Origin: Pelomonas saccharophila_A
Lineage (GTDB): Bacteria > Pseudomonadota > Gammaproteobacteria > Burkholderiales > Burkholderiaceae_C
DNA: 64,000 nucleotides
NCBI RefSeq assembly: GCF_031458095.1
Contig: NZ_JAVDXU010000001.1
Location: 1,798,001 to 1,862,000, forward strand
Reading direction: 5' to 3'
The notes beneath the pieces were generated by a model, which worked only from the letters and a program-made list of their open reading frames with translations, was not told the DNA's origin and made no database searches. The position numbers and the translations under genes were made by a program. Of this stretch, positions 56,304 to 64,000 are shown one piece after another (positions within the stretch are counted from its first letter, which is position 1; each line of letters opens with the position of its first letter).

Positions 56304-57692
56304 ATGAACGCTCGACTCCCGCTCGAGGCCCGGCCCGCCGTGCTCGACCTCATCGGCAACACGCCGCTATTGCCCGTGCAGCGCCTGGACACCGGCCCCT
56401 GCCAGCTCTTCCTCAAGCTCGAATCCCAGAACCCCGGCGGCTCCATCAAGGACCGCATCGGCCTGGCCATGATCGAGACGGCCGAACGCGAGGGCCTGCT
56501 CAAACCCGGCGGCACGGTGGTGGAAGCCACCGCCGGCAACACCGGCCTGGGCTTGGCCCTGGTGGCCCGTGCCAAGGGCTACCAGGTGGCCCTGGTGGTG
56601 CCCGACAAGATGTCGGCGGAGAAGGTGCTGCAGCTCAAGGCCCTGGGCGCCCAGGTGCATCTGACGCGCTCCGACGTCGGCAAGGGCCATCCGGCCTACT
56701 ACCAGGACGTGGCCGCCCGCCTGGTGCGCGAGATCCCCGGTGCCTGGTATGCCGACCAGTTCAACAACCCCGCCAACCCGCTGGCCCACGAGACGACGAC
56801 GGCGCCCGAGATCTGGCAGCAGATGGGCCATGACGTCGACGCCATCGTCTGCGGCGTCGGTTCGGGCGGCACCATCACGGGTTTGAGCCGCTACTTCCAG
56901 CGCGTGCAACCGGGTGTCGAGATGGTGCTGGCCGATCCGGTCGGCTCCATCCTGAAGGACTACATCGACACCGGCAAATTCGGTGACGCCGGCTCCTGGG
57001 CCGTGGAAGGCATCGGCGAGGACTTCGTCCCTCCCATCGCCGACCTCAGGCCCGTGCGCAAGGCCTACAGCGTCAGCGACGCCGACAGCTTCGGCACCGC
57101 GCGCGAGCTCTATCGCGCCGAGGGCATCCTGGCGGGTTCGTCCACCGGCACCCTGCTGGCCGCGGCCCTGCGCTACTGCCGCGAGCAGACCACGCCCAAA
57201 CGCGTCGTCACCTTCGTCTGCGACACCGGCACGCGCTATCTGTCCAAGGTCTACAACGACCATTGGATGTTCGACCAGGGCCTGCTGACCCGCCCACGCC
57301 TGGGCGACCTGCGCGACCTGATCTCGCGCCCGGTCACCAGCGGCGGTGTCGTGTCCGTCGGCCCTGACGACACGCTGCAGACGGCCTTCTCGCGCATGCG
57401 CCAGGCCGATGTGTCTCAGCTGCCGGTGCTGGAAGGCGGCCGCCTGGTCGGCCTGCTGGACGAGTCCGACCTGCTGGCGCGCCTGCATGCCGAGCCCGCG
57501 GCTTTCGGCGCCCTGGTGCAGAGCGCGATGAACACCGACGTCATCACGCTGGCGCCGAGCGCCTCGCTCGCCGAACTGAACGAGCAACTGCGCCGCGGCC
57601 TCGTCGCCGTCATCGCCGACGCCGCCGGCTTCCATGGCCTCGTCACCCGCTTCGACCTCATCAACCATCTGCGCAAGGAGGTCACGCGATGA
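56304..57692 (+). CDS. Cystathionine beta-synthase
   Basis: A 462-residue PLP enzyme. The cofactor lysine is Lys49 in NPGGSIKDRIG, the phosphate loop is GVGSGGTITG, and TAGNTGLGLALVA is the substrate-binding loop. Two CBS domains occupy about residues 335-462. This architecture identifies cystathionine beta-synthase rather than cysteine synthase, which lacks the CBS domains. It condenses homocysteine with serine (or acts on O-acetylserine in some homologues). The next gene overlaps by four bases, forming a reverse transsulfuration operon. Confidence 0.9.
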   Translation: MNARLPLEARPAVLDLIGNTPLLPVQRLDTGPCQLFLKLESQNPGGSIKDRIGLAMIETAEREGLLKPGGTVVEATAGNTGLGLALVARAKGYQVALVVPDKMSAEKVLQLKALGAQVHLTRSDVGKGHPAYYQDVAARLVREIPGAWYADQFNNPANPLAHETTTAPEIWQQMGHDVDAIVCGVGSGGTITGLSRYFQRVQPGVEMVLADPVGSILKDYIDTGKFGDAGSWAVEGIGEDFVPPIADLRPVRKAYSVSDADSFGTARELYRAEGILAGSSTGTLLAAALRYCREQTTPKRVVTFVCDTGTRYLSKVYNDHWMFDQGLLTRPRLGDLRDLISRPVTSGGVVSVGPDDTLQTAFSRMRQADVSQLPVLEGGRLVGLLDESDLLARLHAEPAAFGALVQSAMNTDVITLAPSASLAELNEQLRRGLVAVIADAAGFHGLVTRFDLINHLRKEVTR

Positions 57693-58870
57693 GCAGCCCC
57701 AACGACACCCGCCTGGACTTCAACACCCGTGTCATCCACGCCGGCCAGACGCCCGATGCCGTGACCGGCGCGGTCATGCCGCCCATCTCGGTCAGCTCCA
57801 CCTACCGCCAGAGCGGCCCCGGCGAACACACCGGCTACGAGTACGGCCGCACCCACAACCCGACCCGCCAGGCCTGGGAGCGCGCCGTGGCGGACCTGGA
57901 AAGCGGCGCCCAGGCCTATGCCTTCGCCTCGGGCCTTGCCGCCATGGCGACCGTGCTCGACACCCTGCCCGCCGGCGCCCACATCGTCGCCGGCGATGAC
58001 CTCTATGGCGGCAGCTATCGCCTGTTCGAGCGGGTGCGCAAGCACAGCGCCGGCCTGCGGGTGAGCTATGTCGACAGCCGCGACACCGAGGCCGTACGCG
58101 CGGCCCTGCAGCCCGACACGAAGCTGATCTGGATCGAGACGCCCAGCAACCCGCTGCTGCGCCTGAGCGACCTCTCGGCAATAGCCAAGCTCGCCCGCGA
58201 GCACGGCGCGCTGGCGGTGGCCGACAACACCTTCGCCAGCCCCTGGGCGCAACGACCGCTGGAGCTGGGCTTCGACCTCGTCGTGCACTCGGCGACGAAA
58301 TACCTCAACGGCCACAGCGACGTCATCGGCGGCATCGCCGTCGTCGGCGGTGAACCGCGCCAGGCCGAGCTGCGCGAGAGGCTCGAGTTCCTGCACAACG
58401 CCGTCGGCTCGGTCGCCGGACCCTTCGACAGCTTCCTGGCCTTGCGCGGTCTCAAGACCCTGGCCCTGCGCATGGAGAGACACAACGCCAGCGCCGCTGA
58501 ACTGGCCGCCTGGCTGGCTGCGCAACCTCAGGTCGAGCGCGTGCTCTACCCCGGCCTGGAAAGCCATCCGCAGCACGCGCTGGCCAAGCGCCAGATGCGC
58601 GGCGGCGGCGGCATGATCAGCGTCGCGCTGAAGACCGACCTGGCCGGCGCCCGCCGCTTCCTGCAGCGCGTCGAGCTGTTCACGCTGGCCGAAAGCCTGG
58701 GCGGCGTCGAGAGCCTGATCTCGCTGCCGGCCTTGATGACGCACGCCTCCATCCCACCCGACACGCGGGCGCGGCTGGGCATCACCGATTCGCTGGTGCG
58801 GCTGTCGGTCGGCATCGAGGCCGCGGACGACCTCAGAAGGGACCTGGCAACCGCCCTCAGCGTGATCTGA
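57689..58870 (+). CDS. Cystathionine gamma-lyase type PLP enzyme
   Basis: A 393-residue Cys/Met-metabolism PLP enzyme. The PLP lysine is Lys204 in HSATKYLNGHSDV, with YEYGRTHNPTR and SGLAAMATVL near the N-terminus and ESLGGVESLISLPALMTHASIP near the C-terminus. Sequence alone does not separate cystathionine gamma-lyase from gamma-synthase. Coupling to cystathionine beta-synthase makes the lyase (cystathionine to cysteine) the better call. Start by ATGA overlap. Confidence 0.87.
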   Translation: MSSPNDTRLDFNTRVIHAGQTPDAVTGAVMPPISVSSTYRQSGPGEHTGYEYGRTHNPTRQAWERAVADLESGAQAYAFASGLAAMATVLDTLPAGAHIVAGDDLYGGSYRLFERVRKHSAGLRVSYVDSRDTEAVRAALQPDTKLIWIETPSNPLLRLSDLSAIAKLAREHGALAVADNTFASPWAQRPLELGFDLVVHSATKYLNGHSDVIGGIAVVGGEPRQAELRERLEFLHNAVGSVAGPFDSFLALRGLKTLALRMERHNASAAELAAWLAAQPQVERVLYPGLESHPQHALAKRQMRGGGGMISVALKTDLAGARRFLQRVELFTLAESLGGVESLISLPALMTHASIPPDTRARLGITDSLVRLSVGIEAADDLRRDLATALSVI

Positions 58871-58950
58871 CACACGAACCGGTGATTTCCCGACATGCGC
58901 GGTGGGGGCGGTTTTTGCTTGAATCAAGGCGTCCAGACGGAGTTGGAGCC

Positions 58951-59940
58951 ATGAGCAGTACCGCCATCACCTGTGTCGCCCCGCGCATCCCGGTCGCCCG
59001 CATGCGCAGCATCTACCGCGTCGAGGAGGTGTCGCGCCGCCTCGACAAGCTGCCACCCAAGGAGCACGAATCCCTGCGCGCCACCTACGAGCGCATGATC
59101 GAGAAGGGCGAGCAGCGCTTCCAGGTCAAGCCGTCGGGCCTGCCCGTCATGGACGCCCTCTACGAAGAGCTGCCCAACTTCCACGAGGTGCTGGATGACG
59201 TGCGTCGCCAGATCGCCCTGTGCAATGACAGCAGCGACGCGCTGGAGATCACGCCGCTGCTGCTGCTCGGCCCGCCCGGCGTTGGCAAGACCCACTTCGC
59301 CCGCCAGCTCGCCGAGCTGCTGGGCACCGGCATGGGCTTCGTCTCCATGAGTTCATTGACGGCCGGCTGGGTGCTGTCCGGCGCCTCCAGCCAGTGGAAG
59401 GGCGCGCGCGCCGGCAAGGTCTTCGAGGCGCTGGTGGACGGCGACTATGCCAACCCCGTCATGGTGGTGGACGAGATCGACAAGGCCGGCGGCGAGGCTG
59501 CCTACGACCCCCTGGGTTCGCTCTACAGCCTGCTGGAACACGACACGGCCAGCACCTTCATCGACGAGTTCGCCGAGGTGGCCGTGGACGCCAGCCAGCT
59601 CATCTGGGTGGCCACCGCCAACGATGCCCGCGCCATTCCCGATCCCATCCTGAACCGCGTCAACGTCTACGAGATCCAGGCGCCGGACTTCGCCGCCGCC
59701 CGCACCATCGCGCTGCGGCTGTACCAGAAGCTGCGTAGCGGCCACGACTGGGGCAAGCGTTTCGACGAGCGGCCCAGCGACGGCGTGCTGGACCGCATGG
59801 CCGAGCTGGCGCCGCGCGAGATGCGTCGCGCCTGGATGACCGCCTTCGGCAATGCGCGCCTGGCGCACCGCGACACCCTGCTCTGCGAGGATCTGCCCGT
59901 CGCCGGCGCGAAGAAGGCGCGCATCGGCTTCATGCAATGA
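58951..59940 (+). CDS. Lon-like AAA+ ATPase without protease domain
   Basis: A 329-residue AAA+ protein: Walker A GPPGVGKT (107-114), Walker B VMVVDEID (170-177), sensor 1 ATAND (221-225) and a candidate arginine finger in PILNRVN (Arg236). The stretch DPLGSLYSLLEHDTASTFID resembles the Lon AAA module, but there is no Lon N-domain and no Ser-Lys protease domain. The ATG at 58951 has GGAG upstream. The first 80 residues are helical (DKLPPKEHESLRATYERMIE). Its client is unknown. It is not clearly in an operon. Confidence 0.8.
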   Translation: MSSTAITCVAPRIPVARMRSIYRVEEVSRRLDKLPPKEHESLRATYERMIEKGEQRFQVKPSGLPVMDALYEELPNFHEVLDDVRRQIALCNDSSDALEITPLLLLGPPGVGKTHFARQLAELLGTGMGFVSMSSLTAGWVLSGASSQWKGARAGKVFEALVDGDYANPVMVVDEIDKAGGEAAYDPLGSLYSLLEHDTASTFIDEFAEVAVDASQLIWVATANDARAIPDPILNRVNVYEIQAPDFAAARTIALRLYQKLRSGHDWGKRFDERPSDGVLDRMAELAPREMRRAWMTAFGNARLAHRDTLLCEDLPVAGAKKARIGFMQ

Positions 59941-59944
59941 GGCC

Positions 59945-60460
59945 TCAGCGGTAGAAGTAGTAGGCCGCCGTGTAGGCCACGCGGGCCTGCTGGCCCAGCT
60001 TCTCGGTCGTGCAAGGCTCGGCAGGCTCCACCCCGCCGCCGGTGTTCAGGCGCTGGATGCTGCGCACGGTGGCGAACACGCCGCTGCCGCTGTTGCTCTT
60101 GGCGGCCAGCAGCAGCCAGGGGATGGCGGTCTCCGGCGTGGGGCTGGGCGCGCGGGCCTTCACTTCGCCGACCACCTTGCTGCCGTCCGGCGCCTCCCAG
60201 GTCGGGCCGGCGTAATGCTTGCCCAGCGGGTTGCTGCGCTGGTCGGCCAGCGTGGCCTCGGGTGCCTTGAACACCCAGCCCGGGCCGCTGCCGTCGGCCT
60301 TGGCGGCGCAGTCGTAGATCTGCACGCCGCTGGCCAGGGCTTCCATGACGAAGGTCTGGCCGGCGGGTGGCTGCAGGTTGGCGGGCACCTGGGGCGGCTG
60401 GGGCGCGGAAACGCAGCCCGCCAAGGCCAGGACGGAAAGCATGGCGACAGCAATGCGCAT
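59945..60460 (-). CDS. DUF3455-type lipoprotein
   Basis: A 171-residue lipoprotein with lipobox LAGC (Cys16). The body has VQIYDCAAKADGSGPGWVFKAPEATL, HYAGPTWEAPDGSKVVGEV, IPWLLLAAKS and a C-terminal GGGVEPAEPCTTEKLGQQARVAYTAAYYFY, the pattern I associate with DUF3455. Function unknown. It converges on the Lon-like ATPase gene and is divergent from the nucleotidase. Confidence 0.8.
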   Translation of the reverse strand: MRIAVAMLSVLALAGCVSAPQPPQVPANLQPPAGQTFVMEALASGVQIYDCAAKADGSGPGWVFKAPEATLADQRSNPLGKHYAGPTWEAPDGSKVVGEVKARAPSPTPETAIPWLLLAAKSNSGSGVFATVRSIQRLNTGGGVEPAEPCTTEKLGQQARVAYTAAYYFYR

Positions 60461-60522
60461 GGAGAGGCTTTCGAACCGGTGAGACGGCGAGTCTAGAAAG
60501 AGGCGCCGCCTCAGTCGCCCCC

Positions 60523-60528
60523 TATCAT
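60523..60528 (+). promoter_or_regulatory. Candidate -10 box giving a near-leaderless nucleotidase transcript
   Basis: TATCAT ends eight bases before the ATG at 60537, so transcription would start at or next to the start codon. No Shine-Dalgarno precedes this ATG, which is consistent. Confidence 0.4.
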
Positions 60529-60536
60529 CGACCACC

Positions 60537-61427
60537 ATGCCTGCCAGCCTTTCCGGTCAACTCGTCGTCGCCATCTCCTCGCGCGCCCTCTTCGACTTCG
60601 AGGCCGAGAACGAGGTCTTCGAGGCCGGCGACGACCACGCCTACATGGCCCTGCAGCAGCAGCGCCTGGACGAACCGGCACCGCCCGGCGTGGCCTTCTC
60701 GCTGGTGGAGAAGCTGCTGGCCTTCAATGCCGGCGGTGCGCCCCAGGTGGAGGTCGTCGTGCTGTCGCGCAACGACCCGATCTCGGGCATGCGCGTGTTC
60801 CGCTCGGCCAAGCATTACGGCCTGCCCATCGAGCGCGGCGTGTTCACGCGCGGCGCCTCGCCCTGGCGCTATCTGAAGCCGCTGTCGGCCCAGCTCTTCC
60901 TGTCCACCAACGAGGCCGATGTGCGCCAGGCCCTGGGGGCCGGCGTGGCCGCGGCCCGCGTGATGCCGCTGGCGGCGCGGGCCTCGGCGGCGCATCCCAA
61001 GGAACTGCGCATCGCCTTCGACGGCGACGCGGTGCTGTTCTCTGATGAAGCCGAGCAGGTCTTCCAGCGCGACGGCCTGGCGGCCTTTCGCGAGCATGAG
61101 CTGCAGCGCGCCCATCAGCCGCTGCAGGCCGGTCCATTCAAGGCGGTGCTGGAGGCCCTGCACCGCCTGCAGCAGCCGCACGCCAACGGCATGAAGGTGC
61201 GCACCGCCCTGGTCACGGCGCGCAGCGCGCCGGCGCACGAGCGCGCCATCCGCACGCTGATGGACTGGCAGATCGAGGTCGACGAGGCCATGTTCCTCGG
61301 CGGCCTGGCCAAGGGCGAGTTCCTGCGCGAGTTCGAGCCCGACTTCTTCTTCGACGACCAGGTCGGCCACATCACCAGCGCCGCGGCCCATGTGCCGGCG
61401 GGTCATGTGGCCATGGGCAGGGCCTGA
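60537..61427 (+). CDS. 5'-Nucleotidase (PF06189 type)
   Basis: A 296-residue protein of the bacterial 5-nucleotidase family: VVAISSRALFDFEAEN at the N-terminus, VVLSRNDPISGMRVFRS, RIAFDGDAVLFSDEAEQVF (acidic metal site) and a C-terminal GEFLREFEPDFFFDDQ. It should dephosphorylate nucleoside monophosphates in the cytoplasm. Its stop codon lies inside the left arm of the nested inverted repeat that follows. Confidence 0.88.
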   Translation: MPASLSGQLVVAISSRALFDFEAENEVFEAGDDHAYMALQQQRLDEPAPPGVAFSLVEKLLAFNAGGAPQVEVVVLSRNDPISGMRVFRSAKHYGLPIERGVFTRGASPWRYLKPLSAQLFLSTNEADVRQALGAGVAAARVMPLAARASAAHPKELRIAFDGDAVLFSDEAEQVFQRDGLAAFREHELQRAHQPLQAGPFKAVLEALHRLQQPHANGMKVRTALVTARSAPAHERAIRTLMDWQIEVDEAMFLGGLAKGEFLREFEPDFFFDDQVGHITSAAAHVPAGHVAMGRA

Positions 61428-61686
61428 TAGCGCCACGGCAACGGGTCGCGTTGTGACCAGAAAGGTCGCAGGCACGACAGCAAACCGCAAGCTGGGCTCC
61501 CCGCCCAGCGAGGATTTGCAACACAGCATGCGGCCTTTCTGGTCACAACCCTTCGGGCAGGCCCGCCGCAAGGGGCCACTCGTTGTTGCAGCCCTGGCCC
61601 GCACACGAGTGCGGGCGGCGCGCTACGTCTAGATTGGCCCCTTGCGGCGGGCCTGCGCGACCCATTGCCGTAGCGCTATCAGGCCC
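61420..61686. repeat. Nested inverted-repeat structure (about 267 bp)
   Basis: Outer arms 61420-61450 and 61656-61686 are inverted copies, identical at 29 of 31 positions. They enclose two further inverted pairs. Pair A is 61450-61470 with 61529-61549 (20 of 21 identical), with inner hairpin GCTGGGC/GCCCAGC at 61491-61509. Pair B is 61557-61578 with 61635-61656 (22 of 22), with inner hairpin GCCCGCAC/GTGCGGGC at 61597-61616. The whole folds as a Y-shaped structure. It fills the gap between the convergent nucleotidase and HupE-like genes. No gene is visible in it. It could be a non-autonomous mobile element or a bidirectional terminator. Confidence 0.75.
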
Positions 61687-61688
61687 AG

Positions 61689-62795
61689 CTAGCTGATCAG
61701 GGCCAGGCCCAGGCTGCGCTCGGCCAGCCAGACCAGGGCCAGCATGGCCACGGCGCTCGACCCGCCGGGCACGATCCAACGCCGGTAGACGGTCGCCGAA
61801 CGCAGCGCGAGCGCCAAGGGCAGCAGCAGCGCGACGACCGCGAGTTGCCCGAGTTCGACGCCGAGGTTGAAGCCCAGCAGCGGCAGCACCAACTCGCTGC
61901 CGCGCAGGCCGAGGTCCTTCAGCGGCCCGGCAAAGCCCACGCCATGCACCAGGCCGAACAGGCCCACCATGCTCCAGCGCGGCCCCGGCACGAAGGGCCT
62001 CAGGTTGTCGATGGCGGCCAGCAGCACGGTCAAGGCGATCAGCGACTCGACGACGGCCGCCGGCGGGTCGATGGCGCCGCTGGCCGCCAGCGCCAGCGTG
62101 ATCGAATGGGCCAGCGTGAAAGCGGTGACGAGCTTGAGCGTCTCGCCCAGCGCGGCGCGGCCGCTGGCGCGCGGCGCCCAGCCCTTGCCCTCGCGGCGCC
62201 AGACGGCGACCAGCAGCAGCGTGACCAGGAAGAGCACATGGTCCAGCCCGCTGGCGATATGAGCCATGCCCTCGACGACAAAGCCGCCGAAGCCGCGGCT
62301 CTCGAGGCTGAGGCGCTGCGGGCCGGCGCCCGGCGTCAGCACCAGCGGCTCGCCCGCCGCGCCGACGAGGCGTGCCAGGCCACGGTGGGCCGTGTCGGTG
62401 CTGGCGAAGAGGCGGTAGTCGATGTCGAGCTCATGCACGGCCGCCGCGCAGTGCCAGTGGCTGATGAGGACGGCATGCGTGCCGTCGCTGTGCTGGTCGA
62501 GCTGGGGTTGGGGTCGGTCCTGCAGCGTGCAGGCCGCGCCATCGGCCGTCAAGCGCAGGCCGGCCGCGGCGAGCGCCTCGACGTCGGGCCAGCGCTGGCG
62601 CACCTCGCCCCAGCTGAGCTTGCCGTCGCCGTCGGCGTCCAGGGCGAGATCGCGATCCAGGTCACGCAGCGCGATGTCCAGGCGCTGCTCGACGGCAGTA
62701 CCGTCGACGCGGTAGACGAGATAGGCCTCGCTGGCCTGGTGGGCCTGGGCCGCGCCGCTCAGCAGCAGCGCCAGCCACAACAAACAACGGATCAC
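61689..62795 (-). CDS. HupE/UreJ-type membrane protein with EF-hand motif
   Basis: A 368-residue protein with a signal peptide to about AQAH, a periplasmic domain, then a C-terminal half with about seven membrane helices. The histidine-containing motifs of the HupE/UreJ_2 family are present: HIASGLDHVLFLV, TAFTLAHSITL, LFGLVHGVGFA. The N-terminal domain has a consensus calcium loop DADGDGKLSWGE (residues 53-64). Related HupE/UreJ proteins are linked to nickel or cobalt uptake, but for this subgroup the role is unproven. The GTG start overlaps the stop of the upstream gene (GTGA). Confidence 0.82.
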   Translation of the reverse strand: MIRCLLWLALLLSGAAQAHQASEAYLVYRVDGTAVEQRLDIALRDLDRDLALDADGDGKLSWGEVRQRWPDVEALAAAGLRLTADGAACTLQDRPQPQLDQHSDGTHAVLISHWHCAAAVHELDIDYRLFASTDTAHRGLARLVGAAGEPLVLTPGAGPQRLSLESRGFGGFVVEGMAHIASGLDHVLFLVTLLLVAVWRREGKGWAPRASGRAALGETLKLVTAFTLAHSITLALAASGAIDPPAAVVESLIALTVLLAAIDNLRPFVPGPRWSMVGLFGLVHGVGFAGPLKDLGLRGSELVLPLLGFNLGVELGQLAVVALLLPLALALRSATVYRRWIVPGGSSAVAMLALVWLAERSLGLALIS

Positions 62796-63943
62796 GGCGC
62801 AAAGCTCCGGTCAAGGGCGGCAAGGCGTGCATCCTGCCAGCCCTTGCCGCGCAGCACACGCGCCAGCTCCCGGCGCGTCGCGTCGCCATCACGGCCGGCA
62901 GCCAGGGCCGCGCGCAGCAGCAGCACGGCATCGACCGGCTCGCGCTGCATGGCCCAGTTGACCTGGGCCAGGCGCAGGGCCTCGCGCGGCTGCTGCTCGA
63001 CGTCCAGCGCAAAGCGGGCCTGCTCGCGTGCATGCTTGCCGGGCTCGCGGCGGTCGGCGGCGGCCAGGCGCTCGCGCATCTGCGCCGTAGCTGCCGACGC
63101 ATCGCGGCCGAGCTGGCGCAGGGCGATGACCTGGCGCAGCAGCAGCGCATCGGCCTCGGCGTCGGGGCTGCGCTCGACCAGCACCAGGGCCTCGGCCGCA
63201 CGCTGGCGGGCCAGCAGCCAGTCGGCCAGCGCAGCGCGGGTGTAAACCTCGTCCTCACCGGCCAGCGCCGTGCGGTAGAGGGCCGGCGCGGTGGTCTCGT
63301 TGCCCAGGCGTTCGGCCAGCTCGGCACGCATCAACGCCAGCCAGGGCGCCATGGTCCGGCCCGGGTTCAGCCGGGCCAGGGTTTGATCGGCGGCCTGGCC
63401 CTGGCCCGACAGGCTGGCCAACTCGGCCAAGCAGGCCGCGGCGGGCAGCGCGGCCAGCGGCTGCAGCTGCTCGCACAAGGCGCGCGACTCGGCCAGCTCG
63501 GCGCGCAGCTGGTGCAGGGCGGCGGCGTCGAGCAGGGCCTGGGCACGCTGGTCGGGTGCCAGCTCGGTGCGCGCCAGCAGGTGCTTCAGCTCGGCCAGGG
63601 CCGGCTCGAACTCGTGCCGCGCCTGCAGCACGCGGGCGCGCAGCAGCACCGCTTCGGCGGGCGCATCGGCCTGGCGCCACCACGGCGCCAGCGCCGCCTG
63701 CGCGGCACCGAGCTCGCGCGGGTCGCCATGCACGCGGGCGCGCTGCAGCGCTGCGCGGGCGGTGGCGACGGCGAGCGGCAATTGCGCCGGATCGCGCGCC
63801 AAGGCCGCACGACGCTCGCGCTCGGCGGCGTCGATGCGATAGGGCAGGCGCTGCACGATCTCGGCGTCGTCCTTCGGCACGAAGGGTTCGGCCGAGACCG
63901 CGAGCGGCAGCGCCAGCAGCAGCGATACCAGCAGCAGCTTCAC
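62792..63943 (-). CDS. Secreted helical-repeat (TPR-like) protein
   Basis: A 383-residue protein with signal peptide MKLLLVSLLLALPLAVSA and a body made almost entirely of Ala/Leu/Arg-rich helix pairs of TPR-like periodicity (e.g. AEAVLLRARVLQARHEFEPA, RAALADWLLARQRAAEAL). It has no enzymatic motif. The GTG start shares bases with the stop of the upstream gene, and its own stop overlaps the HupE-like start, so three genes are coupled. It may scaffold the HupE-like protein in the periplasm; this is inference from position. Confidence 0.78.
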   Translation of the reverse strand: MKLLLVSLLLALPLAVSAEPFVPKDDAEIVQRLPYRIDAAERERRAALARDPAQLPLAVATARAALQRARVHGDPRELGAAQAALAPWWRQADAPAEAVLLRARVLQARHEFEPALAELKHLLARTELAPDQRAQALLDAAALHQLRAELAESRALCEQLQPLAALPAAACLAELASLSGQGQAADQTLARLNPGRTMAPWLALMRAELAERLGNETTAPALYRTALAGEDEVYTRAALADWLLARQRAAEALVLVERSPDAEADALLLRQVIALRQLGRDASAATAQMRERLAAADRREPGKHAREQARFALDVEQQPREALRLAQVNWAMQREPVDAVLLLRAALAAGRDGDATRRELARVLRGKGWQDARLAALDRSFAP

Positions 63944-64000
63944 AGGCTTTGCGGCTCTTCGGTCTCGCTGACCGACACCGCCACCGTCGGCAGCGTCAGC
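63940..64000 (-). CDS. C-terminal end of an upstream gene (partial)
   Basis: The minus-strand frame entering the window encodes ...LTLPTVAVSVSETEEPQSL and stops at 63940-63942, overlapping the GTG of the next gene (GTGA). Only 19 residues are visible, so no function can be given. The coupling suggests a third gene in the TPR/HupE-like operon. Confidence 0.55.
   Translation of the reverse strand, partial: LTLPTVAVSVSETEEPQSL

Overview
The window is a high-GC, densely packed chromosomal segment of a Gram-negative bacterium. The gene families point to Betaproteobacteria, order Burkholderiales, in the Roseateles/Rubrivivax/Leptothrix neighbourhood: trimeric porins with the QSSVTL signal-peptide junction, type IV pilus and type II secretion loci, a pilMNOPQ-aroKB operon, coq7 and OsmC. 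The genus is an inference from gene content only. No tRNA, rRNA, CRISPR array or prophage is visible, and no gene-free stretch exceeds 300 bases.

Layout. 1-8131 (+): the 3' end of a type IV pilin, then fimT-pilV-pilW-pilX-pilY1 and a TonB-like protein. 8139-14389 (-): gltBD glutamate synthase. 14456-15308: a REP-associated HUH transposase flanked by inverted repeats. 15322-25460 (-): pilM-pilN-pilO-pilP-pilQ, an Ig-like-repeat lipoprotein, aroK, aroB and dgt in one co-oriented run. 25756-28149 (+): penicillin-binding protein 1A. 28161-28639: cyaY and lptM, divergent. 28640-32548 (-): a dipeptide-type ABC transporter without its binding protein. 32726-35106 (-): two porins, each with a clear terminator. 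35303-39329: coq7, an OsmC-family protein, a candidate small RNA, ilvA and a divergent CobT-like protein. 39349-50886: a type II secretion locus, gspC (-) facing gspGHIJKLMNDEF (+), with a small membrane protein coupled behind gspF. 51436-53774 (-): two secreted proteins of unknown function. 53813-56096 (-): an amino-acid ABC binding protein and two permeases without an ATPase. 56304-58870 (+): cbs and a cystathionine gamma-lyase-type gene (reverse transsulfuration). 58951-61427: a Lon-like AAA+ ATPase, a DUF3455 lipoprotein and a 5'-nucleotidase. 61689-64000 (-): a HupE/UreJ-type membrane protein, a helical-repeat secreted protein and the end of a third gene.

How the parts fit. Two related envelope machines dominate. 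The minor pilins and PilY1 at the left end would prime and tip the type IV pilus whose assembly platform and secretin (PilMNOPQ) lie about 17 kb away. The Gsp genes form the homologous secretion system, with pseudopilins G, H, I, J and K. Both need a prepilin peptidase that is not in the window.

The least explained items are these. First, a candidate small RNA upstream of ilvA has a hairpin loop displaying CCUCC and a strong terminator, next to a LacI-type palindrome. Second, a roughly 267-bp nested inverted-repeat structure fills the gap between two convergent genes. Third, gspJ and gspK have unusually long N-terminal leaders that contain perfect DNA hairpins. Fourth, a transposase is flanked by REP-like repeats. 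Fifth, an Ig-repeat lipoprotein sits between pilQ and aroK. The CobT-like and Lon-like proteins appear to lack key residues or domains of their families.
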